From Rhynchonema sp. JSB1_4 (Eukaryota; Nematoda; Chromadorea; Monhysterida; Xyalidae), in NCBI GenBank assembly GCA_030248065.1, contig JASAMV010006442.1:108423-172422 (forward strand): 64,000 nt of DNA, in the 5' to 3' direction. Within the stretch, counting starts at the first letter, position 1. Every line of letters begins with the position of its first letter. Made by a program: the position numbers and the translations under genes. The notes below the pieces were generated by a model. The model was not told the DNA's origin. It was given only the letters and a program-made list of their open reading frames with translations, and made no database searches. This document shows, piece after piece, positions 49,001 to 61,142 of this stretch.

Positions 49001-52000
49001 TCTGAAACGTCTTGGCAAAACAACGAGATGAGCAAACGCAGGCAAACGTCTTGTTTTAGTAATGGACACGTAGAAGCACAGCATGTACCCAGCAATCAAC
49101 AGAGGGAGCATACTTCTGAACAAATTAACAGACAAAGGGATTACAAACTCAAACCTCTTTTTAGCACCAGATTCTCGCTGCAGATCAGAGGCAAACAGAT
49201 GGGCAGCCAATGTTCATGTTGGCTAAGTACAGTCAGCATGTCCAATTTGTAGTCGCGTAACACCTGTGAATGAAGTGGGACAGATAGAAAAACAAATAAA
49301 AAGGAAATATTGAACAAAAAATTCAAACTTACTCTCGCATCAGCTTTGTCGATCTTGTCCGCATAGAAGTACACCAGTCGAAGCATGGCACCGCGGTCCA
49401 GAAAGCTCAGACACATCTGCAGCGACAAAATATTGCGGCACAATAATGTAAAACAGTCTGTTTCGCTGACTGACAATTCCGTCAAGTGACAAACAAGCAT
49501 TCTAAAAGAAATAAACTCAAAACACAAACACACCCTGAAGAAGTAAGCAAGTGCCACGTTCGCTTGTCTGCATTCATGTCCATACGTGTGTTGATGTGCA
49601 ATAAGCATTGGCACCAATGTTTGCACTAAACTATCGATTCTGTACAGCAGTTCGCCTTGGAAACGTTCCACTCGCGGGGCCTGCAAGAAAAATTGAATTG
49701 TTGGTTTTGAAAAAAAAAACGGCAGGAAACAAGGCAAAATCCACCAAAATTGTCTGGAGACGTGAGATCATTGCCACAAATTAGACCGAATCGCCACCAA
49801 AGTACCTTGAAAGTGCTGGTCGCCAGCAAATATTGTCCCATTGATTTTGCTGTGATTTCGAAAAAGAACCAACTGTGCTTAAGCAGAGCGGTGGTGGTCG
49901 CTGCAAATAAAATAGAGAAAGTAAGCTAACCAAATCCATGAATTTTTTACAGAAACAAGAAATGACACTCACATTGATCGGCATAAGCCGGCCGAAGCAA
50001 TAAAGGCATCAATTTGCACAGCGCTTCGTGAACACAACGTTCCGCTGTTTCTTTCTTTCCCTGAAATTTTCTGACACTTTTTAACATTGGCAAGTATAAT
50101 TTGTTGATTGAATAACAAATTGTTTTCAGCAATCAAGAAGAACAAAAGCAAAAGCAGAGATGCAAGAAACACCGCTGGGTCGATGATTAATTCAGGCCCC
50201 GCGCTGGCCTGCCTGCAGCAATAACCAGAGTTCGGAAAAAATTTCCTCATCTTATTCCCATTAGACAAAAAGAAAGGAAAAGGAAGTTTTTCCTCTGCTC
50301 TGATCATTTTTTCGAAGCACTTTTCTACGAAAACAGCCATATTTACAAAAATACATCAAATCAAGCCTCCAACAGAGGCTCGGTGTATTTATGCGGTCTG
50401 CCTGCCAATTTAATGCAAAAATTCCGTCTTTTCGTGGCTCGGGGTCACGGGAAGCATTTCGCCCCATTTTGAATGCTAATTTTTCCGAAAATTTATTTCT
50501 TCCGTTTGATCAGTGATTTTTTCCTCAGGATCTGTAATTTTTTCCTAATTGACCATTGTTTTCTATTCTTTTGCATTCCTACTTTTTCTGAAAAAAGTAA
50601 ACAAAATTAGTTTTGTAGTACTAAGCAACTTTGGCAACAACAACGTATTTTCATAAAGCACTAGACGGGACCCGTGCCTACGCCCCCCCCAAAGACCCGT
50701 TAGCATACCCAAAGCTACCCGTGAAAATTGACCCGTGCCCCCGAGGGAGGGGGCCACACACAGACATACATACAGTATGTACGTCTTCCTGTTTTATTTT
50801 AGTAGTATAGATTAGACGAAAAAAAAACAATTTCCAACAAACCAAACCTGAGCGCCACAGAAATCATTCTCGAACTGCAGTCGCACAAAGTCCCTGAGTG
50901 CCGTCTGTTGACCAGCATTATGTGCCATATCAACCACGTTGATGAGAGTACTGAAGAAAAATAATTTTATAAAAAATAATTTGACAAACTTTTCAGTCTA
51001 AAACTACAAGCATGTGCATTAATTTCAACAATAATCCATACCTCAGCGCAGCCACGCCCAACTGCTCCGAGTTGGCGTGAGGCAACAAAGCCAGCAACTG
51101 TTTGAGCACAGCTGGTAGGAATGGAATGAGACGAGGGGGAGAGATGGATTGGAGAGCCTGCAAATTGGTAGGATAAATAGTGTATTCAAAACAATTGGTA
51201 TATTAAATTTCCAAATTCGCTGCCGCACAGTAAAATACGCCCCATAGTTAATGTCAAGTTATAAACCCGAACGCTAACCATGCGAGGTTCTGAACCATTG
51301 CGCGCAGCTGCCTGGCTGGCTGGCAAGCTGCGTGTGTGTTGGCTGTCTGAATGTTTCACAAGTTGAATTTCGGATTTAGAACCTGACATTACCTATGGGG
51401 CGTACTTTATTGTGCGGCAGTGAATTTGGAAATTTACTATAGCTTGCAATTAATTCCAATGCTTAGAATAAAGCACTGAAACTGAACTGAGCACCACAAC
51501 CAACCAAAGCAACAAAGTAACAGTTAGCCGACAACAAAAATAAACTTCTCCGACAGCGACACACCAACGCATATCGCCTGATGGTCTCCTCACAATCATC
51601 GTGCAGTATCACTTTGTCAGCATTCTTCATTTGTACACTGCTGCCGCTAACAATTGACAGACTTCGGCTCGTCGCAGCTACTGATGCTGCTGTTGTGGTG
51701 GTTGGACTCTGTAATCAAACGGCACATCACCATGTACAGACACACAAAACCCGCCACCCGGACCTCGTCAGGGACTTGGACACAATGAAACGCACGGAAT
51801 GGACAAAACTAAATGAAAATCGTTCGCAGCAGCACAGTAGTCAATCGCTTTTGGCTCATGTGCCGTGGTTTTGATGAGTCTTCACTTTCCTCCATTAGCA
51901 AACTCGTTTATACTCATGATGCACACGGATCTATGCGTTCGGTTAAACATCTATGAACATGAAGACGATACTCGTAGTCGTTAGTTGCCAGCGACTGGCC

Positions 52001-55000
52001 TTGGCCATCGAACATGACTCCGTGATCCTCCACATGGTGTACCCCGCATTATATTCAGATTTTTTAAACGATAAATGTGCTGATTACTCTACATAGTGAC
52101 GGGTTCCAATCAACAAATAGGGCAGACTGTAAAAGCAAACCACAACTACGCAAACCAACACTTGCGCCCTCCCTACCTTCACGGGTTCACCGTCTGCTCC
52201 ATCAGCCCGCATCGTGGCAGCGCGTTGTTGCAGTTTCTCGCACGATTGAAAGAATCGTTGCAATTTGGTGTCGGTCGTGTAAATGGACGACATCAGTCGC
52301 AGCCGAACATGGAACAGAGGTCGGCCGTTGTCCAGAAACCTGACCTCCGGCGCATTGGGCGCCTGAATGTTTTTATTATTGTGATATCTGATAATTCAGA
52401 ATGTGTGTTGTTGCAATATGACATGATTTTAAAAAAATGAACCCCAAACTCACCCCTTTTGCATAATGCCCGCCTAGTGGCTGTGCGAGGTAGTAGTTGG
52501 GTACGAGCTCAGCGGCTACCGGTAACCTGCACAAAGTCATGATGATTTTATTGTCGATAAAAAAGAAAACTGAAAAGTTCTAACCTGAATTCCTGCATGT
52601 CGTGCTCCATGAACAGCCTGTCCCCTTTCACCAACGGCAACCAAGCAAAACCACACGGTTGTTCAGTTTCAGCGTCAGACAAGGCGTGCGGCGCCGTCAT
52701 CACAGCATTCAGTGCAACATGGCCTAATTAGTAAGAATAAAGCTATATAACCCATATCAACTTTGAAGACCAACACAACAGTTGGACTACGGCGAGGCGA
52801 ATCGACCGTGTTACAGAGTTGAAGCACCATTTTAGACTAGCGTAAAAAGTTGTTCGGTTCGCGTGGCGGTACAACTTTTACATTGTTGGAAATTAGTGCT
52901 TCAAACCCCATCACAAACTATGGTAAGAACAAGAAGTGAGTCTGTCGTGCAGTGGCTCAAACATGGCGAGTGCAAAACCAACCAAATGAGAACAGCAGAA
53001 AATGCCTAGGTGTGAGCTGGGTGGGAAGCTCGAGCTTGAACTCTTCATTGAACGAGGGCGTTGAGCTGTGATACGTGATGCAGCAATGGTCAACCAGGGT
53101 GGAAGAGGAGTCATGATTTGTGTTGGCACCGGTGCCAGACAGGCGCCAATAAATGCACTGCAAGTGGAACAGAAAACTCCATTATCTGCAAAGCAAACAA
53201 ACAAAATTGACAAAAATGCTCAAAACTCAGCTGACCTTGACCGCTTTCGGCTCAGCACCGTGCTCATCACAGTACATCAAGCGTATGTGACACGCAATGT
53301 TTCTGCAAAAGTAAGAATGCATGTCAAACGTGAAAGGTACTAATTTTAAGACGTCCCACAATTTTCGCGAAAAAATCAGCCCACCGTGCTTTGGCAAACG
53401 CTCTCTGTCCATCGAATCGAAGCGACAACGGATACACGTACAATTCATTCAAGTAATCGGTGTGCGGCGCCGGACTCGACGTGGCTGAAATGCATTGACA
53501 ACTAAAATTAGATCGGGGCAAACAACCTTTACGCTGGGAAAATTACTCGCATGATTTCCATACCAACCCATCAATCTGTGCTGCGGTCAGAGGTAACTAA
53601 ACTAAACCAAAACGAAAACCTCACCCATTTGATTCGGATTGTGCAGTGCAGTCCCATCACCGATCATCAACATTTCCGATTCACTATACACGATCGTAGT
53701 GAATGTCCGGCATTCGATTACTGCCGCCGGACAGTCGTTGCTTCTAGAATCGGTGTATTGATCGAGGTCGGGCGCAGTGAACGGGGCGATTGGGTGCAAC
53801 GTCGGTGTGAATCTGGCTGCAATGTTTGAATAGAATGGGAGTTGATGATGTAACAGCTGGTTAGCAAGTTTTGCAAGGTTAGTTCTGTTTTCACAGACAT
53901 GCGCAGCACTAGCGCGAATGCACTAGAAATTCGGCCACGTACTCCAAAAACAGGTGATAAAAATGCAAGTTGCGAAATGGCGGTTTCATCAACAGGCGTC
54001 AACAACTTACAAAAACGAAAATTATCAGTTAAAACCCAAACCAGTCAAATCGTTGGCTCTGCACGACAGATTCACATGCAAATTCACATAGGCACTAGGC
54101 AGCGCTGGCAGCTTCTGTGCTTTATCCGGTCTGCAAGCAATGGATTTACAATTTATTCTTGGCAGAACAATAAAACAAGTATTACTTTGTCAATTCGCCA
54201 ATAAATTTCACAACATCGAGTTCGGTAGCACTTTTGTCCGGATCACATCGATATAGGGTCAGTTTGTCGTTGACGCCGCTGAGAAACTCTTGGAAAACGG
54301 GCCTGGAAAAAGAAAAATAATGTTGATTCAGGAAAACAGAGATGCTGTAAGATTGAAAAAGCATCGACTTTGCTGTCCAGGCAAACGCCATCCTGTAATT
54401 GGCCAGTCTTTGGCACGCGATCTGCGATTGTTTCTGCAATCTATGAGTGCAGCGCACGTCCGGTTTCTGGTACGCTTCGGTTGAACTGGGCTGAAGCACT
54501 CGCTCGATTCGAATCAGAATGAAGAGGTCGTTTTGCGGCTTGCTCACTGTGAATAAAGCCTGAAAACATGGAAAGACAGGTAAAGCGGTACTGACTGTTT
54601 CACTGCCGCGTGTCTCAATAATACAACCACCATTTGGTTACGAGACGCATGTTTAAAGGGAAGCAGCTGGAGAGTGGTTGCACCGCCAAACTGGGATCAG
54701 CTATCTACAAACAACGTATGTCTACCAAAAAACATGTACCCTGCCCCATCAAACATCTATCTGTCACTCATCCAGAGACAGCAAAAGATCAGTGTCGTCT
54801 ATCCAGTGTCACGAACCTGTCTCTTGGCCGCATATATCCACTGGTACCATTTCTGATCGCCAGTTTTCTCCTGTTGGTCGGCAACGATGTGTTTTCGCCA
54901 CATGTTCGACTTGCAATCGCGAGTCACGTGGAACTCTTCCGATACTCGTTGGCCGGTGCGCGCGTCAACCAGACAGAAACGCACAAAGAATGGCTCGACC

Positions 55001-58000
55001 TGCCGATGCAGAAGCGCTTATAGTTACACGCGTTGCTTCAACGAATTACTGTTTACAGAAAGAAGAAGCCGGACCTACCCAACCCAACAAAGTATTGAAA
55101 AGGGCAACCGATTACCAGATAGTAAAAATCATAAGATCTAGCAAGAATCATCCGCTGAACTTTTGCCGAGCGTTCTTCTGTTCAATTTTCATTTCTCCCA
55201 ACCAGAGTATATGTCTGTTACCTGACAGAGTTCCTCAAATTCATCTTCGCTGCACTAAACACGAGACTTCATACTTTCTTTTCAAATAACAATTTTTCAC
55301 AACAAGGAAATGTCGTAGCGCACTCTCAAAACAAGATCAGAACAGCCGTCAAATAAATTATCAATTTTTGTTCACTTCAAACAATGGCAAATTTGCCAAC
55401 CTGTTCAGTTGCATCATTCGACAACGGCAATCGAATGCTCAACTCCTTGAGTGCCACAGTGAACGACACACCGGGTGGTTGACGTCGTGGTTTGGCAGTG
55501 CTGCTGGTGCTTGGATGCCGATCGACGGTGTTGTCGTTGGATTCCAGCAGACTGCTCTCACGGATTGTACTGGGCAGGGGCTGCAAAACACTGGCTGGGG
55601 TCGAAAACCCTCAAAAAATAGTCGACAAAAACAAATCCAGGAAAAATGCCCCGAAAATCGAAAACCACGCAAACGAAAAACCCAACATAAAAACGCTCAG
55701 CCTAAGCCTAACCCTGAATGAAGGCCTATGCCGCTCAACTTATGCGAATGTTGCCTTCATATGGCCAGGTCTTCCTGGCTGGCAGCCTAAGCATAAGTCT
55801 GACCCTGCACGTCAATTCACCGCATCCACACAAACTAACTTGCAACCCCTAAAAACATAAAAAAACAATCACAAATGAACGAAGCCAAAGCCAACCTCTA
55901 AATCAGCATACAACTGGAATAGATCCCTCCTGGTGACTGGTTGTGGTTGCAACGCCTTGCCAGCAGCGCGGCCCTGCCATTGTGCACTGCTATCGTCAGA
56001 TGCACACGTTGTATCACTGGAATCGGTCATGCCCGAACTAATCGACGTCGTCTCTTCCTTCACTTTGATCGATTGCAATTCCAATTTGGCTGCGTTCATT
56101 AAATCCAGCCAGCTGGCCAGCTCTTTCTCGTTTTCGACCGCGAACAGATACGTGCTTGGTGACGAACGCTTGACGGCTGAAAAAGCTAAAGAATTTTCTT
56201 TAAAGAAGACTTTTGCAATAATTTGAAATAAATGGACAAAATAGCTCAAAATACTATCACCAACCATGTTCATTCTCAGCAATTCCATTTGTGATCGCAT
56301 TCGCACCGACGGGTATAATTTCCAGCAACTGCTTGTTCTTTCGCGTTCGTTTCTGAATCTGCTCGATCTGAATGCTTGAGTGGACCGGCGCGTGTCTGGA
56401 AATTAATCATTCAACTTTATTTCGCAGAAAACCACCTAAAACAAATTTTGCAGCCAGAAATCGTCAGCAAACTTGTCCTTATGCAGTGTCATTTCCAAAC
56501 TATCGTCTACGGTCGAATGTCTGACGTAAGCATAACGTCGTTTGTACGATCGTAGACTTTCTATGAACATTGAGCTTGAGCCCTCCGGCAATTGCATCAG
56601 GAACCCCTCCATCAAAACGCGCGTTTCGGGAATTCGCTGGAACAATTGTGGGTTTTGGTATTTCACAATAAATTTGAGAATTTTTGTTAATTTCAGCTTC
56701 ACCTTATCGGCAAAGTCCTCATTTTCGACCAGATCAACTTCGTGGTTGAGCTCAGACAGCACGTCTGCGGCGGAACGGCTAAAAACAGAAATGTGCGTTT
56801 TCTCGATCACTTCAGGTAAAAAATTTAGCTTTAAAGTGACTCTACAATTGATCGCTGACCGCGTTTGTTTGCAGTCATTTTTTTCAGAAAATGAAGACTG
56901 GGTATCAGAAACCCAGATTTAGGAAATAGATTTTCAAGTCGTTGCTTTGTGATGTTTCACGGAGCCCACACATTTTTACAGGAGGAGAAAAAATGAAAAA
57001 AGTTTGAGACAGGCCTGTGCGAAACACAAGGTAATCAAGGCAGCCATTCAGACCACGCACAGCGCACACACAACGACAACACACAACCGGCCGGGGATAA
57101 TGTTTCAGCTTTGTGTGTGTGCGCTGTGGGAATGGGTGCCTTGCGCATGTTGTGGTAAACATTGTGTGAGCTGTGTAGGGTTTTGAAAAACGAAAAGCAC
57201 ATCCTAAATACTAGATAATTAGACGATTTTTATTTCTAATTGACAACTTATTTCATTCACCACAGATGCTTAAAGTGACTCTACAATTGATCATTGACCG
57301 CGTTTGTTTGCAGTCAGTTTTTCAGAAAATGAAGACTAGGTATCAGAAACCCAGATTTAGGAAATAGATTTTCAACTCGTTGCTTTGTGATGTTTCACGG
57401 AGCCCACACATTTTTACAGGAGGAGAAAAAATGAAAAAAGTTTGAGGCAGGCCTGTGCGAAACACAAGGTAATCCAATAGAAGATATTTTCAGCGTTTTA
57501 TACTCAGACGTTTTTCTGTTAAACGAGATGTAAAGCATTGTGCGAAACGCCATGTGTGATAAATAATAAATGAAACACTCCAAAAAATCAAGCCTTTTTA
57601 AAGCACCCTTTTACTCTGGCATAATTTTAAGCATCTGTGGTGAACGAAATAAGTTGTCAATTAGAAATAAAAATCGTCTAATTATCTAGTATTCAGGATG
57701 TGCTTTTCGTTTTTCAAAACCCTACACAGCTCACACAATGTTTACCACAACATGCGCAAGGCAGCCATTCAGACCACGCACAGCGCACACACAACGACAA
57801 CACACAGCCGGCCGGGGATAATGTTTCAGCTTTGTGTGTGTGCGCTGTGGGAATGGGTGCCTTGCGCATGTTGTGGTAAACATTGTGTGAGCTGTGTAGG
57901 GTTTTGAAAAACGAAAAGCACATCCTGAATACTAGATAATTAAACGATTTTTATTTCTAATTTACAACTTATTTCATTCACCACAGATGCTTAAAATTAT

Positions 58001-58859
58001 GCAAGAGTAAAAGGGTGCTTTAAAAAGGCTTGATTTTTTGGAGTGTTTCGTTTATTATTTATCACACATGGCGTTTCGCGCAATGCTTTTTATCTCGTTT
58101 AACAGAAAAACGTCTGAGTATAAAACGCTGAAAATATCTCCTATTGGATTACCTTGTGTCTTGCACAGGCCTGCCTCAAACTTTTTTTATTTTTCCCCTC
58201 CTGTAAAACTGTGTGGGCTCCGTAAAACATCACAAAGCAACGACTTGAAAATCTATTTCCTAAATCTGGATTTCTGATACCTAGTCTTCATTTTCTGAAA
58301 AAATGACTGCAAACAAACACGGTCAACGATCAATTGTAGAGTCACTTTAATAATAACGAAACCAACCCAGAAATCTTTGCGTAGTCGCCGGCAAATTTCG
58401 CATAATTGAACGCGAGCATTTTGTGCGAACGGGAATACAATTCGATGCAGGTTCTGAAAAATTCAATCCAAGCAATGGTTGTTTTCCACGCCTCAAGCAG
58501 AAAAGCATCAGAAAAACCGGGCGGCAGGTGGTGAAATTGCGACACAAAACAAAACGTTCAACGGACCTTGCCAAATGCCATTTGGCTGAATTTGTGTCAA
58601 TTTTATCCCAAATCGAGTCAACAGTCCGCTGCCGCTGGGGCACGTCGACTTGCGCGATATCATCACGAGGAAAAACGACCTAAGAACAAACACGATAGTT
58701 AGCCTGCGTGGGAGCTTATCACAAACACAAGTAATCATCAAAATCAGCACTCCTAAAGCCAAAGCGTACCAGTTCGCGCAAGGGATCGGCATCGAACGCT
58801 GTGCGATTTTTCGTCACAAAATTTTCGTAGTCCAGCGGAGGACACATTGGACCGGTGCG
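33409..58859 (-). CDS. DOCK-D (zizimin) family guanine nucleotide exchange factor, 5' end missing
   Basis: Large cytoplasmic activator of Rho-family GTPases, Cdc42 or Rac. About 46 exons can be read from 58859 down to the stop at 33409. The first visible exon (58770-58859) starts at an acceptor with PPLDYENFVTKNR, continuing DPLREL into VVFPRDDIAQVDVP, as in DOCK9/10/11. The ~50-70 residues before it must lie upstream, probably outside the window. Order follows the family: N-terminal segment, PH domain, C2-like DHR-1, armadillo-like region, DHR-2. The PH exon reads into a stop if extended to 56436; a donor at 56473 (GACAA/gtttgc) keeps frame with the exon at 56275-56395. Intron sizes range from ~45 bp to 6.7 kb; the largest hosts another gene, and a ~1.1 kb palindrome sits in the intron before the PH exon. 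No disabling change was seen, though not every junction was proven. Confidence 0.93.
38330..38455. repeat. degenerate TATCGGG-rich repeat
   Basis: Irregular repeats of ATCGGGTATCGGC lie beside a DOCK exon (38.46-38.65 kb). Related GTGTCGGGTGTCGG sequence is at 58980-59340. The repeat may be intronic; on the minus strand it reads CCGATACCCGATAC. Confidence 0.6.
41270..43750. other. DOCK intron sequence upstream of the nested gene
   Basis: About 2.5 kb with no supportable exon on either strand. It should contain the promoter of the nested plus-strand gene. I see no clear element. Confidence 0.45.
43751..47492 (+). CDS. secreted PAN-domain, proline-rich protein (nested gene)
   Basis: Exons at 43751-43891, 44201-~44368, 44547-44669, 44781-45821, 45918-46067, 46327-46691 and 46967-47492 join in phase to ~840 residues. 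The N-terminus is a signal peptide (LIPLFLLLFVRSCVAQ). A PAN/apple-like module follows, with Cys spacing CF...HKIQC...NCMDHC...QC..INYS and then MCHVY. After a basic stretch (RRRTKRQ) comes a long Pro/Gln/His-rich region with repeated GWTTNVPFPT / GWSVNVPFPT motifs. A C-terminal part with isolated Cys residues (YECSTSGAKL, GFCGSPIPID) ends THRGRT. It is probably extracellular, perhaps cuticle- or matrix-associated, which is inferred from composition. It lies entirely in a DOCK intron (47.83 to ~41.1 kb), antisense to its host. Confidence 0.82.
52180..54999 (-). other. DOCK gene: DHR-1 (C2-like) region exons
   Basis: Exons at 54848-54999, ~54.38-54.56, 54.18-54.30, 54.02-54.13, 53.63-53.82, 53.39-53.49, 53.24-53.31, 53.0-53.2, 52.59-52.73, 52.46-52.53 and 52.18-52.36 kb. 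Key blocks are VEPFFVRFCLVDARTGQRVS, ACQRLANYRMAFAWTAK and LYVYPLSLRFDGQRAFAKAR. NIACHIRLMYCDEHGAEPKA, FNEEFKLELPTQLTPRHFLL and GFAWLPLVKGDRLF follow, then RPLFHVRLRLMSSIYTTDTK. DHR-1 domains of DOCK proteins bind phosphoinositides and localise the protein at membranes. Confidence 0.9.
55690..55815. repeat. short CCTAAG telomere-like motifs in a DOCK intron
   Basis: AGCCTAAGCCTAACC at one end and GCAGCCTAAGCATAAG at the other flank ~100 bp. These are two-unit runs of the complement of TTAGGC. They are too short to be certain. Confidence 0.35.
56831..58350. repeat. palindromic repeat cluster in the DOCK intron before the PH exon
   Basis: 57270-58350 is an inverted repeat with ~490 bp arms around a loop near 57810. 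56831-57036 is a direct copy of 57271-57474, and 57037-57270 a direct copy of ~57755-57985. Landmarks are ACTCTACAATTGATC, TTTCACGGAGCCCACAC and GGATAATGTTTCAGC. Arms are nearly identical. The right end lies 17 bp from the donor of the exon 58367-58453, and the left direct copy starts ~50 bp from the acceptor of the PH exon. The cluster therefore fills the intron. Confidence 0.88.
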
Positions 58860-59734
58860 CTGGAAAACAAGGCGACATTCATACCTACTTTATTGCTTCA
58901 TTTCGTTGGCGTTGTCGGGTTCTGATCACGGATGTGCTGTTACTTGTCACATTATTGATGCCGATTAGGGTCAGAGAGATGTCGGGTGTCGGGTGCCAAA
59001 AAGCGTATGTGTCGGGCGTCGAGTGCCTCCAGATATCGGGTTTTTTAGGACCCGTCACCAGACACGGTTCAAAACATCAGTTTTGGTGAGAGAAGAATTT
59101 CGAGCGAAAATTCTCTTCGAACCAAATGTTTCCGAAAGCGCAGAATGTAACATTTTGGTGTCTATTTCGTTTGAAAAACTTCAGTTCAGTAAATCGAGCT
59201 AAGAAAATTGCCTTAATGATGCAAATGAGCAAAATTTTGTCTGTTTTTGGTGAAAAAATTAGATGTCGGGTGTCGGCTTTTTTCCACATGTCGAGTCGGG
59301 TACTTCCAGATGTCGGCTGTTGGGCTGTTGGGTGTCGGGTACCCCCGAACGCGACTTTGAACCCTAGTGAGGAGAGGACCGAAGTTCTATACTCCAAACT
59401 ATACTGTCGGAAAAACCGGCTTTTATATTTCGTGAAAAACCCCCAAAAAACCGAAAAAAACGGTAAAGAACCACAGTGTGTAAAGATAGGGGAAGCCCAA
59501 ATAAGGTATTTTTTAGTAATGTTAGCACACACTACAGTGGTGCCCGTGTTTTTGATGCTTATTGTGACTAAAATAGTCGAAACAAGCCACATTGACATCG
59601 TCCGCGCTTGGCCGAAGTTGTTCTGAACAAAAATATCTCCAAACTTCTTTCAAAAATTGGAAAATTTCGTGAAAGAAGACCGAGTTTCCCGGAGGCTGAG
59701 GTTTTTTCGGTTTTTTTCACGCCCCAGATGGACC
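58860..59734. other. DOCK 5' flank or intron, unassigned
   Basis: I looked here for the missing DOCK start exon and found none. 58980-59340 contains irregular GTGTCGGGT repeats. 59.4-59.735 kb reappears inverted and degraded at 62.28-62.48 kb. Confidence 0.45.
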
Positions 59735-61100
59735 CGGTTTTTTTTCGTGAAAAAATACTCCAAACCGCGAGATACGAAACAATCAAACGCACCGCGGGAT
59801 TAACATGTGTCAGTGTTTGCTTGACAGCTTCTCGTGTTTGTCTCGCTTGTCCCGGCCTGCTCAACGCGGGAGCGAATCGTCGCTGGCCAGCGCTGCGAAG
59901 CGATTCCCCATCGGACAAAGTTGACAGCGTCTCAACGTCCATTTCAAATACTTTTTACCGAAAACATCGGTGATTCGAATCCCATCGTGCTCCGGTTCTA
60001 ATTTCTGAAGTCTGAATCACAATCGGAGTCGGAGATACCTCGAATGCAGATATAGTTTTTTAGACACTTTTTAGGTGCAACTTGCACCTAAAATTTCAGA
60101 ATTGCACCTAACAATTAATTGGAGGGTTAGGTGTATGGGCACAATACCGAATACAATATCCACTACCACCCAATACCTGGTATTGGGTACCGTATTGTCG
60201 GAAATGGAACCCCCAAAAATTGACCCCCCCAATAATAGAACCCCAGTGCAAAAACAGAACCCCCAATAATAGAACCCCATCCTCAACTGGTGCGGTACCC
60301 CACCCCACATAGCGATATGGTAAGGCTTTATTGTTGTATTAAACATAGTTTACAGTCATTGATGACATAATAAGGCAACAAATAAGTGAAGATTCAACAC
60401 CCATAAATAAACACAATTATAGAGCATTAACATACATCTAAAACCCGTTTTTTCGTAAGTAATTTTTCAGATTTGGGTGAGTGAAAAAATAGAACCCCCC
60501 AATAATAGAACCCCCCAAATTGACCCCAGTAAAAATAGAATGCCCCGTATTCTATTTCCGACAATACGGTACCCAATACTGACCCAAAACCTGGTCATAC
60601 TGGCGGAAAAACCGGTTTTTTATACCGTAAAAACCTAAATAGAAGGGGGTGCTCTATTAACTCACTGACCCCATTTTGGGGGGGCTCTATTACGGGAGGC
60701 CCTATTCCGGGGGGCCTCTATTAATTCACTGACCCGAACCTAAAAAATTGTTCCCAGAAATACCCCCAAACAGTGTAGTGGCAGGCCCATGTGTGGGAGG
60801 TAAGTATGATGCGGGGTTGGGATCGGAAGCGTGAGAGGTATGATTTTGGTCACCCAAAAAGGCGAAAAAACACCGTTTTTGTGATACAATTTTGGCCAAA
60901 AATTAAGGTAAAAATAGTACTTTTTCAAAATTTTCGCCGAAAACCGCCTAAAAATAGGTATTATGGGTGGGTTTGCGCGCTGAGCGCGCGATTCTTGGGA
61001 AAATAAGGTCGAAAAACACCGATTTTTGCCTTAAAAAGGTATAAAATTGCTTGTGAGAGGTATGATTTGGAGTTGTGAGAGGTAAGTACTCAACCCCCCC
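59735..61100 (+). repeat. long direct repeat, copy 1
   Basis: About 1.37 kb that recurs in the same order and orientation at 62473-63847, with few differences over most of its length. It contains GCTCAACGCGGGAGCGAAT, TTGCACCTAA repeats, one TIR MITE, a CTCACTGACCC segment, and an end rich in GAGAGGTAAGTACTC. The open frames in it are not supported as genes. Confidence 0.88.
60188..60571. mobile_element. TIR MITE (TACCGTATTGTCGG family), copy 2
   Basis: Terminal inverted repeats TACCGTATTGTCGGAAAT and its complement. The interior begins and ends with runs of AATAGAACCCCC and TTGACCCC motifs around an AT-rich core with CAACAAATAAGTGAAGATTC. Same family as 15484-15845. Confidence 0.85.
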
Positions 61101-61142
61101 CCCAACCCCCCTCGTGTTTTGTGGTAGGTAAGTACTGAGAGG

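Larger units (their letters stand above)
37140..51165 (-). other. DOCK gene: armadillo-like middle region exons
   Basis: Twenty or more exons encode helical repeats between DHR-1 and DHR-2. Landmarks are LKHSWFFFEITAKSMGQYLL (49.8 kb), LSLQMCLSFLDRGAMLRLVY (49.4 kb) and LDMLTVLSQHEHWLPICLPL (49.2 kb). Further blocks are YLVGVLLQELVSAFGEPHEL (48.4 kb), NRIATLYMPLLLILLEITDE (48.0 kb) and RDLLLCALHVLRYAPEQHLA (40.9 kb). TALTTLDVLATFTSH (40.2 kb), EEVRLHTLAALALFVKKVV (39.35 kb) and TEAAMCHLHVAAMMAKEL (37.4 kb) complete the set. Each has a clear counterpart at the same order in vertebrate DOCK9-11 as I remember them. Confidence 0.85.
55401..58859 (-). other. DOCK gene: N-terminal segment and PH domain exons
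   Basis: Exons 58770-58859, 58567-58679, 58367-58453, 56473-56778, 56275-56395, 55896-56176 and 55401-55580. The PH domain starts RVLMEGFLMQLPEGSSSMFI, continues SYKRRYAYVR and ends with YLFAVENEKELASWLDLMNA, including the conserved C-terminal Trp. A Ser-rich acidic linker follows. A PH domain at this place separates the DOCK-D subfamily from DOCK-A, -B and -C. Confidence 0.88.

Noticed and set aside
56436..56472. PH exon extended to an in-frame TAG as evidence of a broken DOCK gene
   Set aside because: A donor at 56473 joins in phase to the next exon and gives the expected protein order, so the stop lies in the intron.
57698..57923. Paired ORFs on opposite strands giving the same start peptide (MCFSFFKTLHSSHN)
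   Set aside because: They are the two arms of a palindrome read in opposite directions; no evidence of coding.
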